From Massilia timonae CCUG 45783 (lineage in GTDB: Bacteria > Pseudomonadota > Gammaproteobacteria > Burkholderiales > Burkholderiaceae_D): 64,000 bases of DNA. Both the position numbers and the translations under genes were made by a program. Shown piece after piece: positions 1-8,313 of this stretch; the first letter of the stretch is position 1, and each line of letters starts with the position of its first letter. A model generated the notes under the pieces. That model was not told the DNA's origin, searched no databases, and saw only the letters and a program-made list of their open reading frames with translations. The DNA lies in assembly GCF_000315425.1 (NCBI RefSeq), contig NZ_JH992922.1, positions 522,873-586,872 on the forward strand. The letters are read 5' to 3'.

Positions 1-213
1 CGGTTTAGCGTTGTTGATCGCGGTCGTGAACACTTCCAGCGGGTCTTTGCCCGACTTGGATTGAATGTGTTCGAATGCACCGTAGATGATGTTTTCTGCA
101 ACCGACTTCTTGCCGGACAGCATCAGAACGTTGACGAATTTGGCGACATCGGTGTTGCCGAATTTTGGATCCGGCAGGATCTCGCGCTTGGGTACTTCAC
201 GACGACGTGGCAT
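1..213 (-). CDS. rpsG: 30S ribosomal protein S7, N-terminal 71 residues (runs off window)
   Basis: Primary 16S rRNA-binding protein that nucleates assembly of the 30S head. The visible N-terminus [20 protein letters not shown], followed by a [18 protein letters not shown] stretch, is typical of bacterial S7 (about 156 residues in full). Only the first 71 codons are present and the 3' end lies before base 1. An AGGAA-type ribosome site sits just upstream of the ATG at 213. It lies downstream of rpsL on the same strand with a 137-nt spacer, the usual str-operon order; fusA and tuf would be expected beyond the window. Confidence 0.97.
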   Translation of the reverse strand, partial: MPRRREVPKREILPDPKFGNTDVAKFVNVLMLSGKKSVAENIIYGAFEHIQSKSGKDPLEVFTTAINNAKP

Positions 214-350
214 TTCAATTCCTTCCTGTCTTCAGTTGAGTGCGGATTCCACACTCGCGAAAGGCCCTCATGACCCTTCACTTACTCGGCCTTGCGGCCG
301 GCTCAACTTATCTAATTAATGTGACGTGTCGATGACACGCACCTCGAAGA
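214..350 (-). other. rpsL-rpsG intercistronic spacer
   Basis: A 137-nt non-coding spacer between rpsL and rpsG. In E. coli the equivalent spacer carries the S7 binding site for translational autoregulation. I cannot confirm a homologous fold by eye, so only the position and length support such a role here. Confidence 0.4.
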
Positions 351-734
351 TTACTTCTTCGCAGCCTTGGCACGCTTGGCGCCGTACTTCGAGCGCGCTT
401 GCTTACGGTCTTTGACGCCCTGGGTATCCAGTGCACCGCGAACCATGTGGTAACGCACACCTGGCAAGTCTTTCACACGACCGCCGCGCAGCAGCACGAC
501 ACTGTGTTCTTGCAGGTTGTGGCCTTCACCGCCGATGTACGAAATGACTTCGAAACCGTTGGTCAGACGCACTTTAGCGACTTTACGAAGTGCCGAGTTC
601 GGCTTCTTCGGGGTGGTGGTGTACACACGGGTGCACACGCCACGTTTTTGCGGGCAGTTTTCCAGTGCCGGCGACTTGCTCTTCACAACCGCGGCTTCAC
701 GCGGCTTGCGAATCAATTGATTGATGGTTGGCAT
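351..734 (-). CDS. rpsL: 30S ribosomal protein S12
   Basis: Decoding-centre protein of the small subunit. The 127-residue product matches the usual length (about 124-127) and carries the hallmark [19 protein letters not shown] and [20 protein letters not shown] segments. The lysines equivalent to K43 (TPKKPNS) and K88 (GRVKDLPG) are both present, i.e. the streptomycin-sensitive form as known from other bacteria. An AGGA site lies four bases before the ATG at 734. It is first gene of the visible str operon. The gene upstream is metR rather than rpoC. Confidence 0.98.
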   Translation of the reverse strand: MPTINQLIRKPREAAVVKSKSPALENCPQKRGVCTRVYTTTPKKPNSALRKVAKVRLTNGFEVISYIGGEGHNLQEHSVVLLRGGRVKDLPGVRYHMVRGALDTQGVKDRKQARSKYGAKRAKAAKK

Positions 735-797
735 CGTTCCTAATCCAACTAAATTGCTGCTACGTTGACGACCCGGGACGGCAAACGAGCTGGCCCG

Positions 798-816
798 GGG
801 ACTAAAACCTAGTCCC
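798..816 (-). promoter_or_regulatory. Stem-loop in the rpsL leader
   Basis: Perfect 7-bp inverted repeat GGGACTA / TAGTCCC with a 5-nt loop, located 64 nt upstream of the rpsL start inside the predicted leader. There is no U-run after it, so a simple terminator is unlikely. It may be a leader structure or attenuator. Confidence 0.45.
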
Positions 817-910
817 GTAAGAATTGACAGCGCAGGCGACGAAAGCCACTCGACGAAAGGAGCGGCTGCGAATGCGTATACGATGTGCAGAATAAAAACG
901 AGAACTCGCG

Positions 911-939
911 AATATACGCTGAATGTGACGGCGGGTCAA
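911..939 (-). promoter_or_regulatory. Sigma-70 promoter of the rpsL operon
   Basis: Read on the minus strand: -35 TTGACC (934-939), 17-nt spacer, -10 TATATT (911-916). Each hexamer matches the consensus at five of six positions. Transcription would start near 904 and run into rpsL about 170 nt later. It fits a highly expressed ribosomal-protein operon. Confidence 0.75.
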
Positions 940-1053
940 CCGATTTGCCACTTCGCTCAGCTCGCCTGGGCGAGCGGGCCGGTAAACCGTGGTGAATGTG
1001 GCATCACCGCGACGGGCCTGCCCCATGACGGTGCAAAACGTGCCTGCGGGCAC

Positions 1054-1935
1054 TCACGCTTGACGCGCGATCTCCACGAACGCTTCCAGGTAGGCGGTGC
1101 CGGCATCCACTTCGCGCGTGCCCAGGAAGATCTGCTTGAACACCCCTTCGTGCCCCAGCCGCACCGGCGCTACCGCCATCCTTCCCGCATACTCGTCCAC
1201 CAGCCAGCGCGGCAGCGCCGCCACGCCGCGGCCGCTCGCCACCATCTGCAGCATGATGTCGGTGGTCTCGATGGTCTTGCGCTGGCGCGGCGCGCAGCCG
1301 GCCGGCAGGAAGAACTGGTTGTAGATGTCGAGCCGTTCGACGTCGACCGGATAGGTGATCAACACGTCGTCGGACAGGTCGGCCGGCTCGGCGTGGGAAC
1401 GCCCGGCCAGCGGATGGCTGCTGCCCACCACCAGTACCTGCTCGTAGTCGAACACCGGCACGAAGCGCAGCCCCGGCTTGAACAGCGGGTCGGGCGTGAC
1501 CAGCAGGTCGATTTCGTAGCCGTGCAGGGCCTTGAGGCCGCCGAACTGGAAGCGCTGCTTGACGTCGACGTCGACCTCGGGCCATGCGGCCAGGTAAGGA
1601 TCCACCACTTTCAACAGCCACTGGTAGCAGGGATGGCACTCCATCCCGATGCGCAGGGTGCCGCGCTCGCCGCGCGCGTATTCATGCATCAGGCGCTCGG
1701 CATGCTCGAGCTGGGGCAGCACCCGTTCGGCCAGCGCCAACAGATAGCGCCCGGCCTGGGTCAGGCGCAGCGCCCGCCCCTCGCGCGTCCAGACCGGCGT
1801 GCCGAGCTGCTGCTCAAGCTTCTTCACCGTGTGGCTCAAGGCCGATTGCGTCAGGCACAGCACGTCGGCGGCGGCGGTCAGCGAGCCGCGCCGGTCGACC
1901 TCGCGGATCAGGGACAGGTGGATGCGTTCGATCAT
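1054..1935 (-). CDS. metR: LysR-family regulator MetR
   Basis: Homocysteine-responsive LysR-type activator of methionine biosynthesis. The 293-residue protein has the N-terminal winged HTH (about residues 3-62, with SLTAAADVLCLTQSALSHTV as the recognition region) and a periplasmic-binding-like effector domain. Residues around FFLPAG and the HPCYQW segment are typical of MetR. It is transcribed away from metE, from which it is separated by 103 nt; this metR-metE divergent pair is the classic arrangement and supports the name. It is followed, on the same strand, by rpsL after 319 nt, which has its own promoter. Confidence 0.9.
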   Translation of the reverse strand: MIERIHLSLIREVDRRGSLTAAADVLCLTQSALSHTVKKLEQQLGTPVWTREGRALRLTQAGRYLLALAERVLPQLEHAERLMHEYARGERGTLRIGMECHPCYQWLLKVVDPYLAAWPEVDVDVKQRFQFGGLKALHGYEIDLLVTPDPLFKPGLRFVPVFDYEQVLVVGSSHPLAGRSHAEPADLSDDVLITYPVDVERLDIYNQFFLPAGCAPRQRKTIETTDIMLQMVASGRGVAALPRWLVDEYAGRMAVAPVRLGHEGVFKQIFLGTREVDAGTAYLEAFVEIARQA

Positions 1936-2038
1936 GTCACATGAATGAAATTAATGGATGGATGAAATCATACCAATTTTATTCATGAATCAAGCGGCCT
2001 ATCATGAACTCATCCATTCTTATCAGGCTGACTTCACC
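1936..2038. promoter_or_regulatory. metR-metE divergent control region
   Basis: A 103-nt AT-richer spacer between the divergent genes. It contains several MetR-type half-sites: TGAATGAA at 1942-1949, TGAA at 1963-1966, the palindrome ATTCATGAAT at 1981-1990 and TGAA at 2005-2008. No exact copy of the enterobacterial TGAA-N5-TTCA box is present. A TATCAT element (2000-2005) could be the metE -10, with no good -35, as expected for an activator-dependent promoter. Confidence 0.55.
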
Positions 2039-4330
2039 ATGACGACTACCCACACCCTCGGCTTCCCGCGCATCGGCGCGCGCCGCGAACTGAAATTCGC
2101 CCTCGAACGGTTCTGGAAGGGCGAGGCCTCGGCCCAGGAACTCGGCGCGCAGGCGGCAGCGCTGCGCCAGCGCCACTGGCAGCAGCAGGCCAGGCTCGAT
2201 TTCGCCGCGGTCGGCGACTTTTCGCTGTACGACCAGGTGCTGGACATGAGCTTCACCCTCGGCAACGTGCCAGCGCGCGCGCATGCGCACCATGGCGATG
2301 CGCTCGACGCGCCGCTTCATTCTTATTTCCGGGTGGCGCGCGGCCGCAGCCAGGGCGATCACGACCACGCCTGCGGCGGCGTCCATGCCGGCGAAATGAC
2401 CAAGTGGTTCGACACCAACTACCACTACATCGTCCCCGAATTCAGCGCCGACACCGGTTTCAGGCTCGACACCGCGCGCCTGGACGAACAGCTGGCCCAG
2501 GCGCGCACGCTGGGCGTGAAGGCCAAGCCGGTGATCATCGGCCCCCTCACCTATCTGTGGCTGGGCAAGGCCAAGGACGGCAGCGACCGGCTCGACCTGC
2601 TGCCCAAGCTCCTGCCGGTATATGCCGAGCTGCTGGCCTGGTTCGTCACGCAAGGCATCGAATGGGTGCAGGTCGACGAGCCGGCGCTGGTTACCGAGCT
2701 CGATGCGCGCTGGCAGGCCGCCTATGCGAGCGCCTACGACCTGCTCCAGCACAGCGGCGCCAGGCTGCTGCTGGCGACCTATTTCGGCCGCCTGGAAGAT
2801 AACCTGGCGCTGGCCTGCGCGCTGCCGGTGGACGGCCTGCACCTGGACGCGATCCATGCCCACGCCGAGATCGCGCCGGTGATCGACGCCCTTGGCCCGG
2901 ACAAGGTGCTGTCGCTGGGCGTGATCGACGGCCGCAATATCTGGAAGACCGACCTGCACGCCACATTGGAATGGCTGGAGCCGGTGCAGCGCCAACTGGG
3001 CCAGCGCCTGTGGATCGCGCCATCGTGCTCGCTGCTGCACGTGCCGGTCGACCTGCAGAACGAGACCACGCTCGATCCCGAAATCCGCTCGTGGCTGGCG
3101 TTCGCCGTGCAGAAGCTGGAAGAATTGCGCATCCTGGCCCATGCGCTCGACCACGGCCGCTCGCAGGTGCAGCTCGAACTGGTCGAGAATGCCGCCGCGA
3201 TCGACCGCCGCCGCGCCTCGAAGCGCGTATCGAATCCTCAAGTAGCGCAGGCCCTGGCCGCGATCACCCCCGAGCTGGGCCAGCGCGCCAGCAGCCACGC
3301 CGAACGCAGCCTGCAACAGGCCGCCCTGCTCCAGCTGCCGAGCTACCCGACCACCACCATCGGCTCCTTCCCGCAGACGGCGGCGATCCGCCAGGCCCGC
3401 AATGCCCATAAAAAAGGCGAACTGGATGCGGCCGCCTACGAGGAAGCGATGCGCGGCGAGATCGCGCGCTGCGTGCGCGAACAGGAAGCGCTGGGGCTGG
3501 ACGTGTTCGTGCACGGCGAGGCCGAACGCAACGACATGGTCGAATACTTCGGCGAGCAGCTCGACGGCTATGCCTTCAGTCAGAACGGCTGGGTGCAATC
3601 CTATGGTTCGCGCTGCGTGAAGCCGCCGATCCTGTTCGGCGACGTGCGCCGCCCACAGGCGATGACGGTCAAGTGGACGACTTACGCACAGTCGCTGACC
3701 GACAAACCGATGAAGGGCATGCTGACCGGCCCGGTGACGATCCTGAACTGGTCGTTCGTGCGCGACGACCAGCCGAGGTCCGTGAGCTGCCGCCAGCTGG
3801 CGCTGGCCATCCGCGAGGAAGTGCTGGACCTGGAGCGCGCCGGCGTGCGCGTGATCCAGATCGACGAGGCGGCCCTGCGCGAAGGCTTGCCGCTGCGGCG
3901 CGGAGAATGGAAGGACTACCTGGACTGGGCGGTCGAGTCATTCCGCATCACGGCCAACGGCGTGGCGGACGAGACCCAGATCCACACCCACATGTGCTAT
4001 TCGGAGTTCAACGACATCATCACCGCGATCGCCGCCATGGATGCCGACGTGATCACGATCGAGACCTCGCGCTCGGATATGGAACTGCTGGACGCTTTCG
4101 ATGACTTCAGCTATCCGAACGAGATCGGGCCGGGCGTGTACGACATCCATTCGCCGAACATCCCGAGCCAGGATCACATCGTGGACCTGATGCGCAAGGC
4201 CGCGACCCGCATCCCCCCCAACCGCCTGTGGATCAATCCGGACTGCGGCCTCAAGACCCGCAACTGGGAAGAAGTGCTGCCGGCGCTGCGCAATATGGTG
4301 GCGGCGGCGCATACCCTGCGCGCCGCCTGA
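2039..4330 (+). CDS. metE: Cobalamin-independent methionine synthase
   Basis: 5-methyltetrahydropteroyltriglutamate-homocysteine methyltransferase, the last step of methionine synthesis without B12. I place the start at 2039 ([19 protein letters not shown]), giving 763 residues against 753 in E. coli; the reading frame is open 27 codons further upstream but that part overlaps the control region. The zinc ligands are all visible: H651 and C653 in HMCYSEF, E675 in TIETSRS and C736 in NPDCGLKTR, each shifted by ten from E. coli H641/C643/E665/C726. Both barrel domains are complete. It is divergent from metR and probably MetR-activated. Confidence 0.97.
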   Translation: MTTTHTLGFPRIGARRELKFALERFWKGEASAQELGAQAAALRQRHWQQQARLDFAAVGDFSLYDQVLDMSFTLGNVPARAHAHHGDALDAPLHSYFRVARGRSQGDHDHACGGVHAGEMTKWFDTNYHYIVPEFSADTGFRLDTARLDEQLAQARTLGVKAKPVIIGPLTYLWLGKAKDGSDRLDLLPKLLPVYAELLAWFVTQGIEWVQVDEPALVTELDARWQAAYASAYDLLQHSGARLLLATYFGRLEDNLALACALPVDGLHLDAIHAHAEIAPVIDALGPDKVLSLGVIDGRNIWKTDLHATLEWLEPVQRQLGQRLWIAPSCSLLHVPVDLQNETTLDPEIRSWLAFAVQKLEELRILAHALDHGRSQVQLELVENAAAIDRRRASKRVSNPQVAQALAAITPELGQRASSHAERSLQQAALLQLPSYPTTTIGSFPQTAAIRQARNAHKKGELDAAAYEEAMRGEIARCVREQEALGLDVFVHGEAERNDMVEYFGEQLDGYAFSQNGWVQSYGSRCVKPPILFGDVRRPQAMTVKWTTYAQSLTDKPMKGMLTGPVTILNWSFVRDDQPRSVSCRQLALAIREEVLDLERAGVRVIQIDEAALREGLPLRRGEWKDYLDWAVESFRITANGVADETQIHTHMCYSEFNDIITAIAAMDADVITIETSRSDMELLDAFDDFSYPNEIGPGVYDIHSPNIPSQDHIVDLMRKAATRIPPNRLWINPDCGLKTRNWEEVLPALRNMVAAAHTLRAA

Positions 4331-4339
4331 AGCCAGCCC

Positions 4340-5302
4340 TCAGTTGGTCTTTTTCAGGAAGTCGCTGACCGCCTTCACCAGCAATGGCGAGACTGGCAGC
4401 GACGGGTCGCTGTAGGCCGCGGCCTGCAGCGCCGGGTCGGCCCGCACGTGCTTGAAGATATGGTTCATGCCGGGAATGATGGCCAGGGTCGCATCGGGCT
4501 TGGCGCGATGCAGCCCGTAGGCCTGGGCCACCTCCACCTGGATGTCGGTATTGCCCTGGACGATCAGCACCGGCATGGTCAGGGCGGCGATGCGCTGCGA
4601 CGGCACGTACTTGAACCACGAGATCACGTAGGGCTGGATACTCGGCCGGTAAGCAGCCATCAGCGCGGGCGGCACCTGGTCGACCGTCGCGCCGTTCTCG
4701 AGCGCCGCCAGGATGCGCTCGTTTTCCTTGTCGAGCTCGGGCGGCAGCTTGCCGGCAAGCTGCTTGCGCAGGATGGCCGGGGCGCCGTCGGCGGCGCCGG
4801 CGATCGAGACGAAGGCCGCGGCGCCGGCCTGCTGCGCCGCCAGCATGCCGATCAGGGATCCCTCGCTGTGACCGATCACGGCCACCGGGCCGAAGCGCGC
4901 ATCGGCCTTCAGCTTGCCGAGCCAGGCCGCGGCATCGTCGACGCCGGTCTCGAAGCGCAGCTCGGATTCAGGCGGTCCGGCCGCCAGGCTGGCGGCCACA
5001 CCGCGCTTGTCGTAGCGCAGCGAGGCGATGCCCTCCCCGGCCAGCGCCACGGCCAGCATCCTGAGGCTGTCGTTGCGGCCCGGGATCAGGGGATTGTTGC
5101 CATCGCGGTCGGTCGGGCCGGAACCGGCGATGATCAAGGCGACCCGCGGCTTGCCCTCTAGGGCGGCCGGCAATTGCAGGGTGCCGGCGATGCGGCCGGT
5201 CGGCGTGTCGAGATTGATGTGTTCTTCGGCCGTTTGGGCCGAGGCGATGCCGGCGGCCACGAACAGCAGCAGGGTAGCAACGAGGCTGGTGGCGGATTTC
5301 AT
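4340..5302 (-). CDS. Secreted alpha/beta hydrolase
   Basis: A 320-residue serine hydrolase of the alpha/beta fold with an N-terminal signal peptide (MKSATSLVATLLLFVAAGIA, cleavage after ASA-Q). The nucleophile elbow GHSEGS places the catalytic serine at 146; QGNTDIQV and GMNHIFK provide the likely Asp and His. The oxyanion region ISGSGPTDRDGNN-type segment (IAGSGPTDRDGNNPLIPG) is typical of the BAAT/acyl-CoA thioester hydrolase-like and dienelactone-like groups, but the substrate cannot be told. The ATG at 5302 overlaps the stop of the upstream gene by 4 nt (ATGA), so translation is coupled. It converges on metE with only 9 nt between stops. Confidence 0.85.
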   Translation of the reverse strand: MKSATSLVATLLLFVAAGIASAQTAEEHINLDTPTGRIAGTLQLPAALEGKPRVALIIAGSGPTDRDGNNPLIPGRNDSLRMLAVALAGEGIASLRYDKRGVAASLAAGPPESELRFETGVDDAAAWLGKLKADARFGPVAVIGHSEGSLIGMLAAQQAGAAAFVSIAGAADGAPAILRKQLAGKLPPELDKENERILAALENGATVDQVPPALMAAYRPSIQPYVISWFKYVPSQRIAALTMPVLIVQGNTDIQVEVAQAYGLHRAKPDATLAIIPGMNHIFKHVRADPALQAAAYSDPSLPVSPLLVKAVSDFLKKTN

Positions 5303-5535
5303 GCGCGCTCCGCAGTGATCGTCCTGGGCGAGACCGCCAGGACCGTCAGCCAGCCCAGGAAGGAAAAGCAGCGCTGCAAACCCACGAAACACAGGAACCA
5401 GACAGCCCACTGCGCGGCGCTGAACTTGACCGGCTGGTACTGAATTCCGGCCGCGTGCAGCAACCCGATCGTCGACATCGCCGTGAGGATCACCACGGGT
5501 ATGAAAAACCACCACTTCCTTTCAAGCTCTGACAT
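5299..5535 (-). CDS. Small two-helix membrane protein
   Basis: A 78-residue protein of unknown function with two hydrophobic helices (about residues 9-31 and 43-66; WWFFIPVVILTAMSTIGLL and WAVWFLCFVGLQRCFSFLGW). I chose the ATG at 5535 because a GAGGAA site lies four bases before it; an in-frame ATG at 5547 has no such site. Its stop overlaps the start of the secreted hydrolase by 4 nt, and 22 nt separate it from the membrane protein upstream, so the three genes look cotranscribed. Confidence 0.65.
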   Translation of the reverse strand: MSELERKWWFFIPVVILTAMSTIGLLHAAGIQYQPVKFSAAQWAVWFLCFVGLQRCFSFLGWLTVLAVSPRTITAERA

Positions 5536-5557
5536 AGCATTCCTCATTCAATATCAT

Positions 5558-6049
5558 TCACGCCGCCACCGGCAGGCCGCGCTGCGCCAGGCAGAAATCC
5601 TGGATCCGTTCCAGCGCCGCCTCGGCTTGACGCTGGTCCAGCCCCGCCCCGAAATGGTAGCGGCGGGTAGCGGTCTCGATCTCGATCCGGCCATGGCCGA
5701 AGCCGAGGGCATCCCACTTGGCTTCCGGCGTCCAGGCCTCCGGCGCCGGCAGCAGCCGCAGCGCGCGGATCTCGTCGGGCCGGAAGGCCAGCTCGATCGG
5801 CGGCAGCTCGCCCGCAGGGGCGATGTACAGCTCATCCCGGAACACGAAGTTGCGATACAGCGCCCAGGCCGCCACGCTCACGATGGCCAGCGCGCAGGCG
5901 GTGAAGATGGCGACGCCAGGCGACAGGTCGCGCTGCGCGCCGCTGGCCAGGCCATAGACCAGCAGGCAGACGAAGCAAAAGGACATGCACGCGGCAAAGC
6001 CGCGCTTCTGGGTTGGACAGACGATATGCAGGACCAGGCTGGCGCTCAT
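5558..6049 (-). CDS. Membrane protein with PH-like C-terminal domain, function unknown
   Basis: A 163-residue protein that I do not recognise by name. Two transmembrane helices (about 19-38 and 45-66) are followed by a soluble domain of about 95 residues rich in short strands (FRDELYIAPAGELPPIELAF, HGRIEIETATRRYHFG). This layout resembles bacterial PH-like membrane proteins, but that is only an impression. The start at 6049 (MSASLVLHIV) is preceded by AAAAGGA. It stands 79 nt after the AraC-type gene and upstream of the small membrane protein. Confidence 0.6.
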   Translation of the reverse strand: MSASLVLHIVCPTQKRGFAACMSFCFVCLLVYGLASGAQRDLSPGVAIFTACALAIVSVAAWALYRNFVFRDELYIAPAGELPPIELAFRPDEIRALRLLPAPEAWTPEAKWDALGFGHGRIEIETATRRYHFGAGLDQRQAEAALERIQDFCLAQRGLPVAA

Positions 6050-6128
6050 TCCTTTTCTTCGAAAACGGCCTTGACCGTGAAAGATACCACTTCTCGAAGA
6101 ATGGAATATGCGCGGATTCTCTCGCGCC

Positions 6129-7178
6129 CTACATTCCCGGCTCCAGCGCGCCCATGAACCAGCCCAGCTCTCCGTCCAGCGCGGCCCGGATCGGTCCCGG
6201 CGTGAGGCCGGTCCAGCGCTTGAACGAGCGCCGGAAATTGGCGGCGTCATGAAAGCCCAGGTAGCGCGCGACCTGCTCGTTGTCGGCCCGCTCGACCTGG
6301 AACAGCCACAGCGCCACATGGGTGCGCACCTGGTCGAGCTCGCCCTGGAAGTGGGTATGGTGGCGCAGCAGCTGGCGCTTGAAGGTCGCCGGGCTGACGC
6401 CGAAGTCGGCGGCGGTGCGCTCCAGCGTCGGCGCCGTGCGCACGTTGGCCAGCAGATAGTCGTACAACGCGGCCAGGATGCCGGGTGCGCGCGCCTCTTC
6501 CTGCTCGGCGGCCCGCTGCGCCAGGCGCGCCGCCATCTCGCTGGCGCGCGGCCAGGGCCGGTCGAGCCAGGCCGCCGGCAGCAGCATGGCGTCGAGCTGG
6601 CAACCGAAGCGCAGCTCGGCGCCCAGGTGGACGTGGTGCTGTTCGACGTGGCGCGGGGCGCCGCGGTTGAAGCAGAAGCGCCACGGCAGGCGCTCGCCGC
6701 CCAGCCAGCGGCACAGGGCGACCACCGCCGTCATGTGCATCTCGACCAGGGCCGGCCGGATGCCGGGCGCGCCATAGGCGTCGACCCAGTACAGCAGCGC
6801 GACCTCGCCCCAGGTCACGAAGCGCGGCCGCAACAGCGGCGTCAGGCGCGCGTGGAAACGGCACAGGGTCTGCAGCAGCGTGCGCAGGTCCGGCGCCTGC
6901 ACCAGCGCGTGGCTGGCGGCGCCATCGTGACCGGGCAACAGCAGCTGGCCCAGCATGAAGCTGGTGTCGGGGCTGTCCAGCGCATGCAGGGTATTCGCCA
7001 GTTGCTGCAGGTATTGCGCCGGCGCCACCAGGCGGTCGGGATGCAAGCCTGCCAGCAGACCCGTATCGCGCAGCAGGTCGGCGTCGCTCGCATCGCGCGA
7101 GCGGCCGTATTCCAGCGCCAGCGCGGGCTGCTGCCGCGCCGGGATCGACGGTTCTCCGGCCGGCTGCCAGGCGGTCAC
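6129..7178 (-). CDS. AraC-family transcriptional regulator
   Basis: A 349-residue regulator with the Arabinose_bd-type N-terminal ligand domain (about 20-215, including LLLPGHDGAASHALVQAP) and a C-terminal AraC double HTH (about 255-340: TAADFGVSPATFKRQLLR, then ARYLGFHDAANFRRSFKRWT, ending in TGLTPGPIRAAL). The start is GTG at 7178; it overlaps the TGA of the upstream GGDEF gene (GTGA), so it is translationally coupled to that gene. Stop is TAG. OruR/ArgR-like AraC proteins share this layout, but the inducer is unknown. Confidence 0.85.
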   Translation of the reverse strand: MTAWQPAGEPSIPARQQPALALEYGRSRDASDADLLRDTGLLAGLHPDRLVAPAQYLQQLANTLHALDSPDTSFMLGQLLLPGHDGAASHALVQAPDLRTLLQTLCRFHARLTPLLRPRFVTWGEVALLYWVDAYGAPGIRPALVEMHMTAVVALCRWLGGERLPWRFCFNRGAPRHVEQHHVHLGAELRFGCQLDAMLLPAAWLDRPWPRASEMAARLAQRAAEQEEARAPGILAALYDYLLANVRTAPTLERTAADFGVSPATFKRQLLRHHTHFQGELDQVRTHVALWLFQVERADNEQVARYLGFHDAANFRRSFKRWTGLTPGPIRAALDGELGWFMGALEPGM

Positions 7179-8035
7179 ACGGCGTCCATCTGGCGGCACA
7201 AGTCGGACAGCAGCGCATCCGGCGCGCCCTGGGCGGGCGCGCAACCGTGGCGCAGCGAGATCCGCACCCGGCCCTTTGGCGCATGGTGGCGCATCGAGGA
7301 CACCATGCGGCACAGGTGCTGGGCGGCTTCGCGCGCCTCGCCCTCGTGCAATCCGGGCATCAGCACCGCGAAGCGATCGCCCGCATAGCGGCACAGCAGG
7401 TCTTCGTTGCGCAGGTTCAGGAGCAGCATGTGCGCCACCGCCTGCAGCACGCGGTCGCCCTCCGCCTGGCCGTGTTCGCGGTTGATGCGGTGGAATTCGT
7501 CGATGTCGAACAGCACCAGCGCGCAGCCCTGGCCATCGTTGCGCCGACTCTCCAGGCGCAGCTGCTCGCGCAGGTAGGCGGCGTCGGCCAGCTGGGTGAT
7601 GCGGTCGAACGGGCGGTGGTTGCGAAACAGCCGCTCGCGCTTGCGCATGTGGTCGGACAGCGTGGCCTGCTCGAGCCTCCAGTAAGCCATGCCGACAGTG
7701 AGGACCAGCATCCCGAGCGGCAGCAGCGACTCCAGCGCGTTGTCCCACAGCGCCGCCTTGTCGACGTCGACCACCTCGTCCAGGCAGTCGGCCCAGGAGC
7801 CGAGCATGATGCAGGCCAGGCCGCCGGCCAGCAGCCGCGTGACCAGCCCATCCGGCCGGCTGGACAGCACGATCAGGCACCACAGCGCCGCCAGCAGCGA
7901 GGTGCCGCCCTCGCTGGCGATGTCGACCCAATCCCATTCGGCCATCGGGATGAGCGACCCCGCGCCGACGAACAGGAAGGCAAAGGCGCCGAGCAGCGCG
8001 CCGATCAGCAAGGCATGGCGGATCACGTTGGACAT
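7175..8035 (-). CDS. Membrane protein with degenerate GGDEF domain
   Basis: A 286-residue protein with about four transmembrane helices (roughly 8-28, 45-60, 66-84, 101-118) and a GGDEF domain from about 130. The signature motif reads AGDRF (218-222) instead of GG(D/E)EF. The metal-binding FDIDEF motif (D177) and the GDRVL motif remain. Loss of G1 and E4 of the signature suggests weak or no diguanylate cyclase activity, perhaps a GTP or c-di-GMP sensor. I chose the ATG at 8035 (MSNVIRHALL) over the one 23 codons upstream because the TM region begins here. It is coupled by a GTGA overlap to the AraC regulator. Confidence 0.75.
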   Translation of the reverse strand: MSNVIRHALLIGALLGAFAFLFVGAGSLIPMAEWDWVDIASEGGTSLLAALWCLIVLSSRPDGLVTRLLAGGLACIMLGSWADCLDEVVDVDKAALWDNALESLLPLGMLVLTVGMAYWRLEQATLSDHMRKRERLFRNHRPFDRITQLADAAYLREQLRLESRRNDGQGCALVLFDIDEFHRINREHGQAEGDRVLQAVAHMLLLNLRNEDLLCRYAGDRFAVLMPGLHEGEAREAAQHLCRMVSSMRHHAPKGRVRISLRHGCAPAQGAPDALLSDLCRQMDAV

Positions 8036-8313
8036 GGGGCAGCGTTCGAAGTGGATCGCCGGAACATAGCGCAGCCACATGACCGCAGGATGACAGGATG
8101 GCAAAGCTGTGGCATCCCGGCACGGGGTCCGAACGGCTCACGTCGCATGGCGTCCCATCGCATTCACCCGCCGCCGCCCTGCGGCGTGCGCCATGGGTGG
8201 CGGGTCATTTCAGCTCATCTTCGGTCTACGCAGGCGCTCTTGCGGACCGGCGTCACCAGATCGTCACATTGAGACACCAGAATCCGCCCCACTCCAACTA
8301 TCTTCTTGCCCCC
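8036..8313. promoter_or_regulatory. Control region between the GGDEF gene and the TonB-phytase operon
   Basis: A 278-nt spacer between divergent genes. The frame of the TonB receptor is open back to 8098, but the signal peptide begins at 8314, so the upstream part is treated as non-coding. Its right half contains the candidate Pho box described separately. I see no clear promoter for the GGDEF gene. Confidence 0.5.
8250..8283 (+). promoter_or_regulatory. Candidate Pho box and promoter for the TonB receptor-phytase operon
   Basis: Two 7-nt repeats, GCGTCAC (8250-8256) and TCGTCAC (8261-8267), separated by 4 nt, which is the 7-4-7 geometry of PhoB sites (consensus CTGTCAT-N4-CTGTCAT). Each repeat keeps the GTCA core. 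CAGAAT at 8278-8283, ten bases further, could be the -10, since the Pho box usually replaces the -35. The ATG of the receptor follows at 8314. The link to phosphate starvation is inference supported by the phytase downstream. Confidence 0.45.

Larger units (their letters stand above)
735..1053 (-). other. Leader and promoter region of rpsL
   Basis: A 319-nt stretch without a convincing gene. On the minus strand it holds a good sigma-70 promoter (911-939) and a predicted leader hairpin (798-816), giving an rpsL leader of roughly 170 nt. An 83-codon reading frame at 802-1053 has no homology I recognise and is probably chance. Confidence 0.7.

Noticed and set aside
883-1944. 353-codon plus-strand frame opposite metR
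   Set aside because: metR on the other strand has a full LysR fold and divergent metE; the opposite frame shows no domain.
1936-2038. Cobalamin or SAM riboswitch before metE
   Set aside because: The spacer is only 103 nt, has no matching structure, and its half-sites fit MetR control better.
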